Shown here in pieces: positions 29,050 to 41,370 of a DNA stretch of 64,000 nucleotides (within the stretch, counting starts at the first letter, position 1; every line of letters begins with the position of its first letter). Source of the stretch: Anoplopoma fimbria. Lineage: Eukaryota > Chordata > Actinopteri > Perciformes > Anoplopomatidae. The stretch lies in the NCBI RefSeq assembly GCF_027596085.1, contig NC_072452.1, positions 4,770,814 to 4,834,813 on the forward strand, written 5' to 3'. The notes beneath the pieces are model-generated. The model searched no databases and had not been told where the DNA came from. It worked only from the letters and a program-made list of their open reading frames with translations. The translations under genes were made by a program, and so were the position numbers.

Positions 29050-32000
29050 CTGGACACGAGAAGAAGAACAGTAGTAAGGTCCACAGCTGTTTTTCTAAAG
29101 AAGCTGAAAATGACCAATCAATCAAAAATCATTTTAGTTATAGAATGCATGTGAATTCTCTCAAATTTAAAAGAAAATAGTGGTTTTCTCAGTAACCACA
29201 ATCAGAATGATGATTACCCAAGGTAAACTCTATTTTCAAGGTTAGTTACAATAACATAAGAGCAAAAATCACACCAGATACTTCAATTTAAACAGAAACA
29301 AGGCATTTTTTCTTTCGTTAGAGTAATATCTGCCCTGCGTGTTAAAGTTCTGAGTCCTTCTGAAGCCACAGGTCATGAATACAATCCCACTATTTTTTAT
29401 GAGATGCTGCTGAGGTCATCACTCTCTGCATAACACATAACAAACTTATCCATTAAAAAAAAAGGCAAGTTTCCACATGAATTCAAATGTCGAGGGTAAA
29501 GCCTCTGTACAAAGAGGGACATAGAACCTGTTTATTACCGTCATGTCTCCAACCTGTGCTCAGGGTCAATGGTAATAGAAAGAGTCATACATGAACAAAT
29601 AGGCATTTATTTATTATCACACAATATTCTGTATGAATTCCAATCTTCCAATAAAACGCGGCCGACACTGCAAACCATCACAGAGTTAGCGTCTGGTTAG
29701 CAGAAAATACGATGTTTCTCCATCTTGGTAAAAAACAGAATGGATAATCTTTGGGTCAAATGGAAAAGCTAAAGAAGTCTCCTGGGCTCAGAGTTGTAGT
29801 AGGTGACTTGAAGTTATAGCCAAGAAATCTGTTACATACAGTAACGTAAGTGTAAGTAAGTGTGCATTAAAAGTTCCATAAAAAGTAAATAAAATTTTAA
29901 AAAAATCATTATAGAATATCCACTATAATTGATAAAAATGCTTTTGATTATGATTATTCCTGTGCTTCCTAAACCCATCTCAGGCTCAAAGTGGCGGAGA
30001 GAATATCATATATTAAAATCTGATTATAGGAGTGTCAATAATGAGGTACCCAAATATTTATGTATTTATTTTTCTTGGGTCAGTGATGTCCAGAGTCATC
30101 CCACTAGAGGGAGCTCCACTGACTTTTTGCCACGCGGATTCAAAAGCTGTTCCGAGGAGGACTTCATATATTCAGCAGCAGTTATGTGGAATGGGTTTCC
30201 TGCAAGACCTCAGTTTATTGGAAACTTGAAGTCCTCCCTAAAGAGCTGGATGAGTAGCAGCTGGTCCTAAATCCTGAATATCTTCTTTGTTTTATTTGTT
30301 AATGGGAAACGGTGTCTGGGTTTACAGAACACCGTAAACCCAGACTGATCGATGTTACTAACTAATTTAGGTATAAATTGACCTGTTTATGCATGCCTAC
30401 AGTTTATGCTGTGCAGTGTAGAATTTAAGTCTCATTGTGAAATCTGAATATCCACTCTTTCCTTTGGTCACTGGGTCACAGCACCAACAGGAACACCACT
30501 TGCCACCACCATATATTCAGCGATGACACTGGTAAAAGTTTAAGATGACACTAAGCTGCCCTTTTTTTACTCCCAACTACTAAAAAAAAAAATCTAAAAT
30601 CTCCCCTCCTCCTCTGTAGAGTCATTTCCATAATGTTGTCAGACAGGAAAACAAAAACAAGCAGTTTTAGTTTGACGTTCAAGTGCGCAATCGGCTCGCT
30701 GATGCTCAGTAACTGGCCAATTAAAAAAAAGCATGTAACTTACAGACACCGCTAGAAACGTAACTCATTTCAAGTCTCTATCTACATCGGCTCTCTGATT
30801 GCTCGACCACCGATAACTCGCTCTCCCCCTGAATCGGAGAGGAGGGGAGAATTTTGAATGCCGTAATAAACAGTTAAACAGTATATTATTACCATTCGTA
30901 CTTGGAAGTAAGTAAGTAACATTGGACTCTTAAATGGCAAAGAGTTTAGATGTAGGGGCACAAAGGTTTGTGTCATGATGGACAAAAATCTTTTAAGTAA
31001 ATCCACAGCTCCAAGAGACAAATCATAACCAGCATAGTGTGCTTGTTAGGACATCTTTACTAACAAGCCTCAACTTCAGTTTTCATTGGTAAATTGCACT
31101 CTGAGGATTAAGAAGCAGCATCTAACTGTGTGTTTAGGAGACCTGGAGGAGACACACACTGGTGTCAGGTAGGCTTCTGTCACTAAACTGTCTTTTCAGT
31201 AGTGAAGACTATTTAAGCTGTAAAGCCTTTACACAGAAACAAATTCCTCCTCCTGGCCTCTCTGATGTCTTGTTTAGAAAAGGACAAATCGTTAAAACTA
31301 CAGACAAATGAAAACATATTCATATGAATCCTAAATATTTAACAAATATGAAAATGAGTTTTTTGATACCTCAAAGCAGGAGCTAACACATAAATAAGTG
31401 ATTTGTACGTCAGCATCATTTCCACGGCTGCAGGGAGGAAAATAGGGGATACGCTGGAGAGGATGGAAACTATTATTGAGCTACTAATTCATGTGTATGG
31501 ACTCATTTTATAATGAAAGATTCATTTCTCTCATCTGAATTTAGAGTTTTCTCGAGTTGATTCTTGTGTCAGCAGCTGCAACTGAAAGTGTGGACATTGC
31601 ATGCATACTGGTAATGGTAATATCCGTGACAGTTTGGAAGAGCTCCAAACGGCACAACTATGTTCAGTGGAGCATTTTTCAGCATTTATGGGTCACCAAG
31701 TCCAATATTCTCAGCCTCATGCCTTCAAGTCAAGTCAATCTCACATGGCCATGAAAAATAGCAACAAAAGTCCACTTATTGACTTCTTGCATCTGCATTA
31801 TATCATTGTTGACAACAATTGGGACCATTCACAGATAAACACAGATAAACACAGATAAACACTGATAAACACGTCCATCTCCATACCTTCTACCAGCACC
31901 TTCTTAGCCATAGAAGCAGCGTGGTGGGATGAGAAGGCCACTATAGCGGACACCCCCTCTATACCAGGCCCAGCCTTCAGGGACATTCTCTCCACCCCGT

Positions 32001-35000
32001 CTGCCAGTACACGCAGCACCTGGGAGCAAACATTAGATACAAAGACAATAACCCAAACACAACATTTATTCACACGGCAGTAACAGTTTTCACATCTTTT
32101 TACGCTGTAGAAGTTTGTGGGTTAAATGTTACCAGTTCAACACAGGAAGCCAGGGGAGTGGTCAGAGCTAGTCCCAACGCAAGACATGCATGTAACAAAT
32201 GCAGGACAGGGAAACCGGCTGAACAGTAGACAGACTACAGCTAAAAAGTTATAACTTAGTACTATTCACTCTGGTAAAAACTTAATGGTGCTGTTGTTTT
32301 TCCTATGCTATTTAATTAAATGTCCTTTAACTTAAATGGCTCGTTCAGATTTTTTTTTGAAGCAGGGTTGTATGAGGTACTTATCCATAGTCAGTGTATT
32401 TTCTATCTTTGATGACAGTTGGCACATCCCCAGTTTGGAGAAAGAGACAGGAGTACTGAAGCACAGGACTAAAGCCATGCACTGCTGTAAACGGGGGGAA
32501 CAGCAAAACATGTTTTTGTCACGTAAGAGAAAAGTCCACCAAAAAACCAAACAGAGCCAGTTTACGTGGACTCTATATTTAGAATATAGGAAAGAGCAAA
32601 TATAGCGTACACTTAAATGAGCATGGCCTTTAAGGAGAGCCTTTTTTTTACGTATTGCTGCTGCCCCCCTCCACAGAAAACAGCTTTGCTCCCGTCTACA
32701 CTGGGGTTTGCTGACCGCCATCTACATCCAGTAGGTAACACATTGGCTATGGATAGGTTACTCATAAAACATCACTTCAAACATTCTGTACTACTATTTA
32801 AAAACCTGAACTCACAAAAGTTTATTTTCACAACAAATGCCACGGATTTAAAAAGGGAAACAAGTAAGTAAAACAGAGGCTATCCTGGTGATGGGGACAG
32901 GACTTCAGCTGTTTATGGCAGTGAGGTCAGCTGACATTAGCAAAGGCTCACCTGATAGCTGTAGTTTAGCCAACCTTTTATGCACCACTACCGCCACAGC
33001 CAGTGGTGTAATCAGCCAGAATAACTGACTACGCCCCAAACTGCATGTTCCAGGACAGGTGTGCTCAGTCCAAAATGACCTCCCTATTCTCAATACTAGT
33101 AAAGTAATTTTGCTTTATGCAAAGACATGTGCTGTTGAAGTATATATAAAAAGTAGGCAAAGAGAAAGAAAAACAATGGTGATTATAAAACCACTTAATT
33201 TCAACCGGTTTCAATGATATATATAGATATATTTAAAGATGGTAGATGAGTTGTTATTTCTTGATGACAGTGAAATAAATGTCGTTTTCTTCTACTTCAG
33301 CCAAAAAAACATTTCTATGACAAAGACAAGTAACAGGGCTGTTGTACCTTCAGCAGGTCCTCCTGCCTGGTAGTGGCCGGCAGGTCCCCGATACAGAGGT
33401 GTCTCTTCTCAGTGCTGCGGCGGACGCTGAGGCGGAAGCCGGGCTCCAGCATGTGACCATGCAGCAGGCGGATGGCTTCGTTGGCCGCAGCCGGCGAGCC
33501 GTATTTGCCGTAGGCGAAGCCGCGATTCTGGCCGCTAAAGTTCATCATGAGCCGGAACTCCCAGAGGGGCCCCACAGAGCTGAACAGGGGGATCAGCAGA
33601 TCCTCGTAGGTGTCCCGAGGGATCTGGCTGATGAAGACCTCACAGCGGGATCCTGGGGCGGGCCCATCCCACACTGAAGGAACAATGGGGAGGAGCGGGG
33701 AGGTGGTGATGTTGCCTGCTTATTTGATTCATTTATCACATTTCATAAGGTTGGAAGAAAAATCTAACAAATCACAGTCACTTACCTGCAAAGATCTACT
33801 TTACAGGATAAGGCTGGAGTTATCAGTACCATTATCAAAAATGTTATTGTTTTTTAAAGTAACTTTGGCAAAAATGTTATGACCCAGTTTCAATTTGCAA
33901 GACATGAAACCTAACAAGAGGTGGGTGTATTCTGACGACCGAGCCTACAACGACCATCTTTATTTCTATTTTTACATTAACTAGCACCAGATGCAGTAGA
34001 AAGTCTTGTTCCAGGAGTCTCTGTATTTTGTTTTGTCATAAAGGGCAAGATTTAAGTGAGTCGTGGTACGTTTGAGCCGAGCAGCCTCTCTCACCCTCGG
34101 GTGGTCCTCCATACTTCCTCTGGCCGTTTACTTGAGTCAGCTTTATGTTGGTTGCTTTCAGCCAGGTTTCCAGCGCCTGCACCCGCTCGAGGTTCAGCAC
34201 CTGAGGGGGGAAACAGAGAGGGAACAAGTCTTCAGGAACATCACCTTTCCAACAGGAAAGATTAAATCCTCATGAACAGAATCAGTGTCTGTCTCTGTGC
34301 TTTAGCCCATTTATTTAAAAAAAAAAGTATACAATCAGTAGATTATAGCTTTCAAACAGCTATAATCAAATAGTTGTCCAGGACAGCAAACTGATTCCAT
34401 TCACCAAACTTATTATTTCGCTGTTCTCACCGACAGCGAAATAATAAGTTGATGGCTTAAGAAATCTGGTGACCACACACACACATTATTTACCCTCATG
34501 GAGCATAAAAAGAAAGCCTTTGACAGTGTACAGATTATGGCATGGCTTCATTTTCAGAGCATAACGCTGGCTAACATCACTACCAATAATGAGGACAAGA
34601 ACTGACTGCTGCTGTTCATTATCTGAAGAGTGATGGTGTTGATTGCAAATCTATCAAAGAATGCATTTGCATGAATGTGATCCATCTAAACTAGGGGATG
34701 GGAACAGAGACCCGGCACTAGATTATTTAAGTAGTATGAGATAAGCTCTGTTGTTAACGGTTACATTATAGCGGCTTTTTAACGTTTGGGTGTAATTTGT
34801 GATGATGCTGCAGCCTCTGCTCCGCTCTGTATGGGGCAGAGAGGAACCAGTGAAGACACAAAGTGAACCGGGTAACGTGTAGATAACTAACACTACTCAC
34901 TGGAAGTGTAATACAAACTTTGCGAATAAAAAGCCAAAACTAAATCATTACATCTGTTCAGCAAGCATAAACATGCTGTAAAAGAAAAGCGGTATTTCAA

Positions 35001-36278
35001 CGTGTTGTGTCTACAGTGTATTATTCACACAAACACAGCGCGTTAAGGTAGCTCGACTGAAACAAAAGCTGTCTTTTGGTGGAAACGTTTCTAAAATATT
35101 CAAACGGCACAATAAAGTACAGTTTCAAAACAAACCCCAAAGTATGATTAGCAATTGGACATTTTGAGTGGTTTTTTTTATAGCAGTGGAGCTGTTAACA
35201 AAACATCAGCTCGATTGTCTCTGTTGGGAAGACACGGCAGATGAATAGGGTAAAATAATATATATTTAAAAATAGATAGCACCATGAAATGTCCCTAGCT
35301 GTATTCTTACATTTAGACAATTATGTTGGTATTTTTATCTCTAAATATGAAAACAAGGTAGTATCTTAGTAAATGTGATAATTTGCATACATTTCCAGAA
35401 CAGAACTCTCAACAGTGGACATAGTCAGGTAAATGTATTATTCCAAGTCAAATGCTTCATATCACTCCATAAACCAGAGAATAGTTTTTAGTCATGAAAT
35501 GTTCTTTACGAATTACGTAAGCTTTTGCATTTAGGTTGGTGGTTCAAACCCCTCTACCGGCAACATGCCGAGGTGTCCTTGAGCAAGACACCTAACCCCA
35601 AGTTGCTCCCCGGGCGCTTCATTGCAGCCCACTGCTCCTCCGGGATGGGTCAAATGCAGAGAATTGTAATTTCCCCATTGTGGGACTAATAAAGGATTGA
35701 TTATTATTATTATTATTATTATTATAGAAGACACTACAGGTGAACAGTTTAAAACTAAATAACAGACCTCGCCATGAAACTCCCTCAGTTGTTACTTAAA
35801 TTAAAAGAATTGTGTTTGTATTTTAAATGTTGTTTAAACATGTAAATGAGGCATTATCTGATGCTAACTTTTGGTAAATGGGGGGGGGGGTTGTTTCCAC
35901 TTGTTGAAATTTTCTCACAATGGATTTGGTCAAAATTTCCCAAAGGCCTGATAGAGTGGTGTACAGGTTTGTAAATGTCTCTTTGCCACCAAGTAGCCAT
36001 TTGGGTGAAACGTTTATTTCGCTGCAGAACAAAACATATAACAAAACGACTTCACTGTGCTTTGAAGAACTGTTTTTTTATTCATTTCAAAAGCTGTTGT
36101 GAGAAAAACGTCAAACAAAGTTAAGCTTAAGAAGCAAAGTCGCTGTTAAGAAACCAGGGTTCAGTTCCATATGGCGCTACAGTGACGGAGAACAGCTCAT
36201 TAACAGAGAGAAACAGTTTAAATACCTTAAGCACAACGGTTCACTTTCGACATTTCCAGGGGAAATGTCAGGTTATAG

Positions 36279-36314
<36 letters not shown>

Positions 36315-36830
36315 TATCTTATCTATATATATATATAATATATATATATATGTGTGTGTGTCCTTTCTAGAAGAATGTACTAAACGTTTTGAACTCGGGT
36401 TCTTTATTAATGTAATGAGCGGCAGGTGGGCTCAGCCTAGAAAGGCAGGAAGAAAAGAACGAAAAACAACGAAAAACAACAAAAAAAAAACAACAAAAAA
36501 CAACACAAAAAACACAAAAAACAACAAAAAACACGACAAACACGAGCCCTTACTGAGCACGAGACCCGCGCGGCCTTTTTAAACAATGTAGCGCGTGATT
36601 AAACACACGACACAAACTAACTAAATCAGAGCGGACTCGCCTCGCGCTGACAAAAGTTTGGCTTCCGCTCAAAATCTCCAACTTTACATCTTCTCTTTAA
36701 ACAAGCGGCTCTCATTACTTCATGAGAGCCATTTAGAAGAAATAAAATAAAGAAATAAAAAATAAAAAAATAAAAATAACAGAAACAAAGTCTGCAGTGG
36801 GCGCGTTACCTGGCTCTGCTGGCTTTCCAT
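28481..36830 (-). CDS. dnd1: Dead end protein 1 (germ-cell RNA-binding protein), 5 exons, 384 aa
   Basis: Dnd1 is a vertebrate germ-plasm/germ-granule RNA-binding protein needed for primordial germ cell migration and survival. It binds U-rich mRNA sites and blocks microRNA repression of targets such as nanos. Coding exons on the - strand: 36810-36830, 34095-34200, 33348-33673, 31887-32019, 28481-29049, with GT-AG borders. They total 1,155 bp (384 codons plus TGA), an uninterrupted frame. The start MESQQSQ is followed by [20 protein letters not shown] and [10 protein letters not shown], which parallels [21 protein letters not shown] in human DND1. RRM1 has RNP2 VFISQI (about 55-60) and RNP1 NRGFAYGKY (about 92-100). 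A divergent RRM2 follows, then a Pro-rich linker and a C-terminal dsRNA-binding-like domain. Confidence 0.95.
29050..31886 (-). other. dnd1 intron 4, no exons seen
   Basis: 2.8 kb. It holds a + strand frame at 30053-30270 with ATMWNG-like residues vaguely resembling a LINE ORF end, a 12-bp inverted repeat (30314-30325 / 30334-30345), and an AGATAAACAC tandem repeat at about 31834-31872 beside the exon 4 donor. None of these is a supported gene. Confidence 0.5.
31887..32019 (-). CDS. dnd1: dnd1 exon 4: RRM2 core
   Basis: Acceptor TTTGCTCCCAG, donor GTATGG. It encodes [20 protein letters not shown], then [20 protein letters not shown]. The human counterpart is [20 protein letters not shown]. 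Lacking classical RNP residues, this second RRM is divergent, as in the family. Confidence 0.93.
33246..33308. repeat. Inverted-repeat arm (partner 37518-37580)
   Basis: The stretch from GATGAGTTGTTATTTCTTGA to ACTTCAGCCAAAAAAA reappears in reverse complement at 37518-37580, with no mismatch that I could find. This copy is in dnd1 intron 3, about 40 bases from the exon 3 donor. Confidence 0.9.
33348..33673 (-). CDS. dnd1: dnd1 exon 3: canonical RRM1
   Basis: Acceptor TGTTCCTTCAG, donor GTACAA. It encodes the whole of RRM1 with RNP2 and RNP1 intact, and [20 protein letters not shown], which matches human [20 protein letters not shown]. It ends [20 protein letters not shown], the first strand of RRM2. 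The exon is 326 bp and phases agree on both sides. Confidence 0.95.
34095..34200 (-). CDS. dnd1: dnd1 exon 2: N-terminal region
   Basis: Acceptor CCCCCTCAG, donor GTGAGA. It encodes [20 protein letters not shown], then [15 protein letters not shown], the conserved region N-terminal to RRM1 in Dnd1 and its relatives. Phase 0 in, phase 1 out. Confidence 0.94.
34407..34450. repeat. Perfect 18-bp inverted repeat in dnd1 intron 1
   Basis: Arms 34407-34424 (AACTTATTATTTCGCTGT) and 34433-34450 are exact reverse complements around an 8-base loop. Confidence 0.93.
35532..35726 (+). repeat. SINE with (ATT)n tail in dnd1 intron 1
   Basis: It contains a B-box-like GGTTCAAACCCC, GCCGAGGTGTCCTTGAGCAA, CCAAGTTGCTCCCCGGGCGC and CCCCATTGTGGGACTAATAA, ending in (ATT)n at 35701-35725. 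This is a familiar teleost tRNA-derived SINE body; the 5' head is truncated. Confidence 0.8.
36278..36352. repeat. (AT)n microsatellite cluster
   Basis: Two AT tracts with an ATCTTATCTTATC interruption, in dnd1 intron 1. An A-rich low-complexity stretch of AACAAAAA-type units follows at 36451-36545. Confidence 0.9.
36810..36830 (-). CDS. dnd1: dnd1 exon 1, start codon
   Basis: Seven codons, MESQQSQ, ending CAG|GTAACG. A very short first coding exon is expected for dnd1 (human starts MQSKRDCELW). The ATG sits in GGAGACGATGG, a good initiation context with G at +4. Its phase 0 end joins exon 2. Confidence 0.88.
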
Positions 36831-36985
36831 CGTCTCCTCCGGTGTAGTGTTGGCCTGGTGGACGCTGTTCCTCTCTGTCGCCCCCCCGGCCCGCACCTGG
36901 AGCCCACTATTGGACGCTGAGTTACACTTGACCCCGCGCCGCCTTCACGGCCCGCTGGTGCCGTAGGCCACATCCTCGGGACGCA
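36831..36985 (-). promoter_or_regulatory. dnd1: dnd1 5' UTR and GC-rich proximal promoter
   Basis: GC-rich with several CpGs (CCCCGCGCCGCC, CACGGCCCGC) in an AT-rich surrounding. It carries a CCAAT box on the coding strand (TCCAATAG, about 36908-36915), about 80 bp upstream of the ATG. No TATA box is visible. The start site is not determined. Confidence 0.55.
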
Positions 36986-37119
36986 TTGAGTTCAAATATT
37001 AGCAACAACAAAAAAACAACCCCAAACAGGACATGAGTCTCCTCTGTGACAAAAGTAGCCTATGTGTGTTTCATATGAGTCCCAACAAGAAACACACACC
37101 ATGACAAACAAGTCAGTGT

Positions 37120-37487
37120 CAAAAAGAAATGCACTTCTACTGTAATAATTGCTGCTGTTATTATAAGTAGTCTTATTATATGAATAATTTATGTCATATA
37201 CATTGAATGTGTTGTATCTAAGAACTGTTATGCTGCTCATTCTGTACACATGACATCTATTGCATTCTGTCCATCCTGGGAGAAGGATCCCTCCTCTGTC
37301 GTTCTCCCAGAGGTTTCTTCCTTTTTTCTCCCTGTTAAAGGGTTTTTTTAGGGGAGTTTTTCCTGTGCCGATGTGAGGGAAGGACAGAGGATGTCTCATG
37401 TGCACAGATTGTAAAGCCCTCTGAGGCAAATTTGTAATTTGTGATTCTGGGCTATACAAAATAAACTGAATTGAATTGAATTGAACT
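37120..37487 (+). mobile_element. LINE 3' end (same family as 17903-19720)
   Basis: It shares GTACACATGACATCTATTGC, CATCCTGGGAGAAGGATCCC and GCCCTCTGAGGCAAATTTGT with the minus-strand tail at 17930-18150, and ends in (TGAAT)n at 37467-37487. This copy keeps a stretch of about 65 bp (TTCTCCCAGAGGTTTCTTCC and onwards) that is deleted in the other. Only the 3' UTR remains. Confidence 0.85.
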
Positions 37488-37517
37488 TCGGCCTGTCAAA
37501 TCAATCACAATACAAAG

Positions 37518-37580
37518 TTTTTTTTGGCTGAAGTAGAAGAAAACGACATTTATTTCACTGTCATCAAGAAATAACAACTC
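37518..37580. repeat. Inverted-repeat arm (partner 33246-33308)
   Basis: Reverse complement of the dnd1 intron 3 segment. It lies about 30 bp beyond the LINE tail and about 690 bp upstream of the dnd1 ATG. Confidence 0.9.
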
Positions 37581-37954
37581 ATCAAAGTTGGATTTAAAGC
37601 TGGGCTTGGTCATTTTGAAAGACTAGCATGAAAAAAGTTGCCAAGTCGGAAACACTGATTCCCACCCGGCTCCCCCAAAATGATCATCATGAAGTAAATA
37701 TATCATAATGAACACAAGACTCCTTTGATGAGCAGTGAGTGCCTGTCTGGTGGGTTGATATGAAGGTAGCCAATCCAGTCCTTTCATTTGAGGCAAGTTA
37801 GTTTGACATATAATAACATAGAAACTGGACTGGTGGAGCATGGGTTATTTTTCCTGCCCCATGAGCCACTTCCACCATCGTAGTGGTATCTCCAGCTTGG
37901 TTTATCCATCCAGCAGAACAATTTGGCTGTGTGAGGGTGCAAAGCCATTTAGGG

Positions 37955-38469
37955 CAGTGGTTCTTAACCTTATTGGAGGTACTGAACCCTGCGAGCTTCA
38001 TCAGTGCATTCACCGAACCCTTCGTAATTGGAAAAATAAAATATGATTTCTTCAAAACATAGGTATATATTTTATTAGTGCACAAAATGAACCATGCATC
38101 AGTTGCACACAAAATCACTGTGTGCAAAGAACAAAACCAACAAAACATGAATTTCACACAAAAACATAACTCAATCAATGATTTGCGATCAGGTACGCGT
38201 ACGATGCTGTGAGGATCGGTTTGTCGACAAACAAAACATGAATTTCACACAAAAACATAACTCAGTGAATATTTACTGCAAATCAATGTGACTTTTGCTG
38301 TTGCCTTTCAGATACAAGTTCAGAAATGCGCGGCTTCACCTTGGCAAGTGCCACTCTCATATCATTTTCGCAGCAAAGTCTGTTCCTTTTCTTAGTTTTC
38401 ATGTCCACCATCCTCGAAAAGGATTGCTCACAAAGATACGGTGTAACAAACCCAGGTTAAGAACCACTG
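37955..38469. mobile_element. Non-autonomous hAT (Charlie-like) transposon with 8-bp TSD
   Basis: The terminal inverted repeats CAGTGGTTCTTAACC (37955-37969) and GGTTAAGAACCACTG (38455-38469) are exact. They are flanked by an exact 8-bp target duplication ATTTAGGG at 37947-37954 and 38470-38477. CAGTGGTTCT is a classic hAT-Charlie end and 8 bp is the hAT TSD length. At 515 bp it has no transposase. Inside, TGAATTTCACACAAAAACAT is present as a short direct repeat. Confidence 0.95.
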
Positions 38470-38547
38470 ATTTAGGGTTTCCATCCTTGGTGCTACACTA
38501 GTGACCCTGCTGGTTGGTTGGGGCTCCTGCCTTCGGAGTAGCACTGG

Positions 38548-38685
38548 GGCGGCTGTGGCGTAGTGGAGAGAGTAGGGCAATGTGTCCCAAGTTTTCTTGA
38601 CCTAACTGATGGTCACAGATGCAGTGTGTGAATGGGTGAATGGTCACTGACTGTAAGGATAAAAGCATCTGCTAAATGACTGAGA
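38548..38685 (+). repeat. SINE fragment (GGCTGTGGCGTAGTGGAGAG family)
   Basis: The head GCGGCTGTGGCGTAGTGGAG and the tail TAAAAGCATCTGCTAAATGA are joined with a shortened body. A longer copy lies in reverse at 50795-51090. Confidence 0.75.
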
Positions 38686-39845
38686 CCAACTGCATGGTCA
38701 CAGATGCATGGTCAGGAGCCCTGAACAAGCTGCCTTACTTAACGAGTTGGGTAGGGCGGTGCCAACAACCCACCATTGAAGCTCATGACTGGAGGAAAAT
38801 TTGGCTCGAGTCACCTGGGCCTTATTCTCCGTACGTCACTCAACCAATCCAAAGTAACCTGATGTGTTTCTTCATTATTTATCTCGATCATTTCCATCTA
38901 GCTAAGTGCAGGTTGATATAATATATAATATTGTTGATTAAACAATATTATATGTGTAAGTAATCCTCAAATGTAATTATTTAAGTTTTTATTTTATTTT
39001 GGAGTTTAAAAGAACAGTTATATAATTTACCTTTGTAGCCGATGGGTTGAACATAAAATATCCTACAGAATGGTATGTACTGGGCTCCCTCTGCTATCTC
39101 TTGTACTTGCTTACTGATCATTTTGTGACAATGCACTCTGTAAAACAGGGAGAGGGCGGAACAAAAAGAAAAACACAAGGTGGTTTAAGATGCTCCTGAC
39201 TTAACCTCCGTAGAGGAGCTGGCCAGTTACCAGAACTCCATTCAGCCAGTGATGGAGAGCAAACCAGGTGGAACTGTCACTGCTGGTGCCAGGATGCAGC
39301 AGCAGTTACATTAGTGTTTTTTTTATTTTTTGTTTCACATCTTGCAGTGTTTTAGTCAGGTTTCCACAGGCCTAATTATATTTTCATTTACATCTAAAGT
39401 TGTAGGTATAGGAATATTGTAATATTTTGTATTTTGAATAATCATCTTTATCATTTACAGATGGTTGAGCACGAGAATAGTATTTCCATCTGCTCAGTGA
39501 GGTAAGTCTGTGTTGTTTCTTGCATGAGCGAAATATAAATTCAGAGAGTACACTGCTATAAAAGTGATTGCAGCAGGAATCCAGACAGGTTGTTTTTGTC
39601 ATGTATTGAACAATAACCAATTCTTCGCAATTCTGTATAGGTTCAGAAAGATGTACCCTCCCTGTACAAGAATATCCACGAATGAAAATTATAAATAGTC
39701 CACTGGAAAAGGAGTTTCAGTTGCTTGATAAAGAAGCTTTAAAGTAGCTTGTCATTTGAATAGCATCATGCCTCACCTGATTGAGGCTTAACTAAACCAA
39801 CTAGACCAACTCCAGTAAAGTGAACACGAATCTAAAAACATGTTA
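38686..39845. other. Intergenic, nothing recognised
   Basis: AT-rich sequence; an AT-rich inverted repeat near 38925-38953 is the only structure I noticed. Confidence 0.5.
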
Positions 39846-40227
39846 AAAGGTCCAGTGTGTAGGATTTGGCTACATTTGGCAGTCAGGTTGCAGATGCAAC
39901 CAACCGAAACTTGTCCCGTGTGCCAAGCGTGTAGGAGACTATGTCGACTGAGACTCAAACAGGAAAGGCCCCGCCGAGAGCTAGTGTTTGGTTTGTCCAT
40001 TCAGGGCTACCGTAGAAACAAGAGCCACGTAACATAGGGGATTGTAGATATTACGGCTCATTCTATTGTAATGAAAACACAACGATTCTTATTTTCAGGT
40101 GATTATGTAGAAAACATACTTATTTAAATTATATTTAATATATATTATATACTTTTATACATTCAATTCCATTATTACATATTGCACCTGGCAATAGATC
40201 CCGTAAAATGCTACACGCTGCCCTTTA
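39846..40227. mobile_element. MITE (CCAGTGTGTAGGATTT family)
   Basis: The left end AAAAGGTCCAGTGTGTAGGA and the right end AAATGCTACACGCTGCCCTT form imperfect inverted repeats flanked by TTA/TAA. This end sequence is common in perciform genomes. The superfamily (Harbinger-like by TTA/TAA) is a guess. Confidence 0.65.
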
Positions 40228-41370
40228 AGTGACCACAAATTTATTTAGCATTTTCTTTTCTTTCAAGTAACAGAATGCCGACAAAGTAATCCTCCACTAC
40301 ACATTTAAAGAAGATGGAAAATGTCATAATGTAAATAATATTTTATATTAAGTAAATATAAAAAATAAATATATCTAAAGATATAATGGTAAACAAGAGA
40401 GGGAAAAAACTAAAGAAACAGTCTACACAAAAGCACATAGTATTGACTCATCCTTTTTCAATTAAGTCACACCAAACACTGTATAAAAGCTTTTATGCAA
40501 GATTCCATAAAAAGAAACTTGACAAAAAAACCCTGACACATTTGACTTTAAACCATCACATTTACTGTATGAGGGATTCCACAAGGTGTCAGTGTTGCAT
40601 CATGTCTGTTTTCCCTGCAGTGCTCTCTGCTGTGAGATGGAACATGACGCGCCGATAAAACATGCTTTGTATGGACTTCATCTCCTTAAGGTTCTTGCTG
40701 CATAATGATCCTCAGTTTACATAGAATAAATGCTGAGAATAATGATCTCAATAGTATTTGCAATTATTAAATTATTGGTGTTATTTAAAAAAAAATTATA
40801 CTTTTGCTTATATTGACATCAACCAAAATCCATTGACTTTGTACTTTTTCCAGATGGGTTGAGAAAAAAGATGTTTCTTCTGTGAAGATAAATGGAACGT
40901 GTGGCTGGGGTAAAAAAAGTAGCACTTAAAAGGTATTTTTCTATGGAGTTTGGTGTTTTAAGTGGTGGAATGGAACTAAGTACATTTACTCAGGTACAGT
41001 GTGTACAATTTTGAGGTACTTGTACTTCATTAGAGTGTTTCCAATTTATGCAACTTTACCCTCAACATTTCAGAGGCAAATATTGTATTTATTGTATCGT
41101 TTTAATTGCTAGTTACCTTATAGATTCAAACTAAAAAATACTAAATATATTTAAATTAACAAATGATGATGTATTATCAAAGGTTAAGCTACCCAGCAGT
41201 ATACAAAGCAGCATGTTTACCAGCTGCAACATAAACGTTATGCACACATTAATACAGCAATCTTTATAATATGATATTATTCTGAAAGGAGCCAGTCTGC
41301 AAAATAAGTACTTTCACTTTTGGGGACTTCACATATATTTCAATGCTAATGCTTTTTCACTTTTAATTAA
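40228..41370. other. Intergenic, nothing recognised
   Basis: AT-rich sequence without coding signal. A short frame at 40386-40658 shows no family features. Confidence 0.5.

Noticed and set aside
30053..30270. Frame with residues resembling a LINE ORF C-terminus, inside dnd1 intron 4
   Set aside because: Short, with only a vague likeness and no RT motif or 3' tail.
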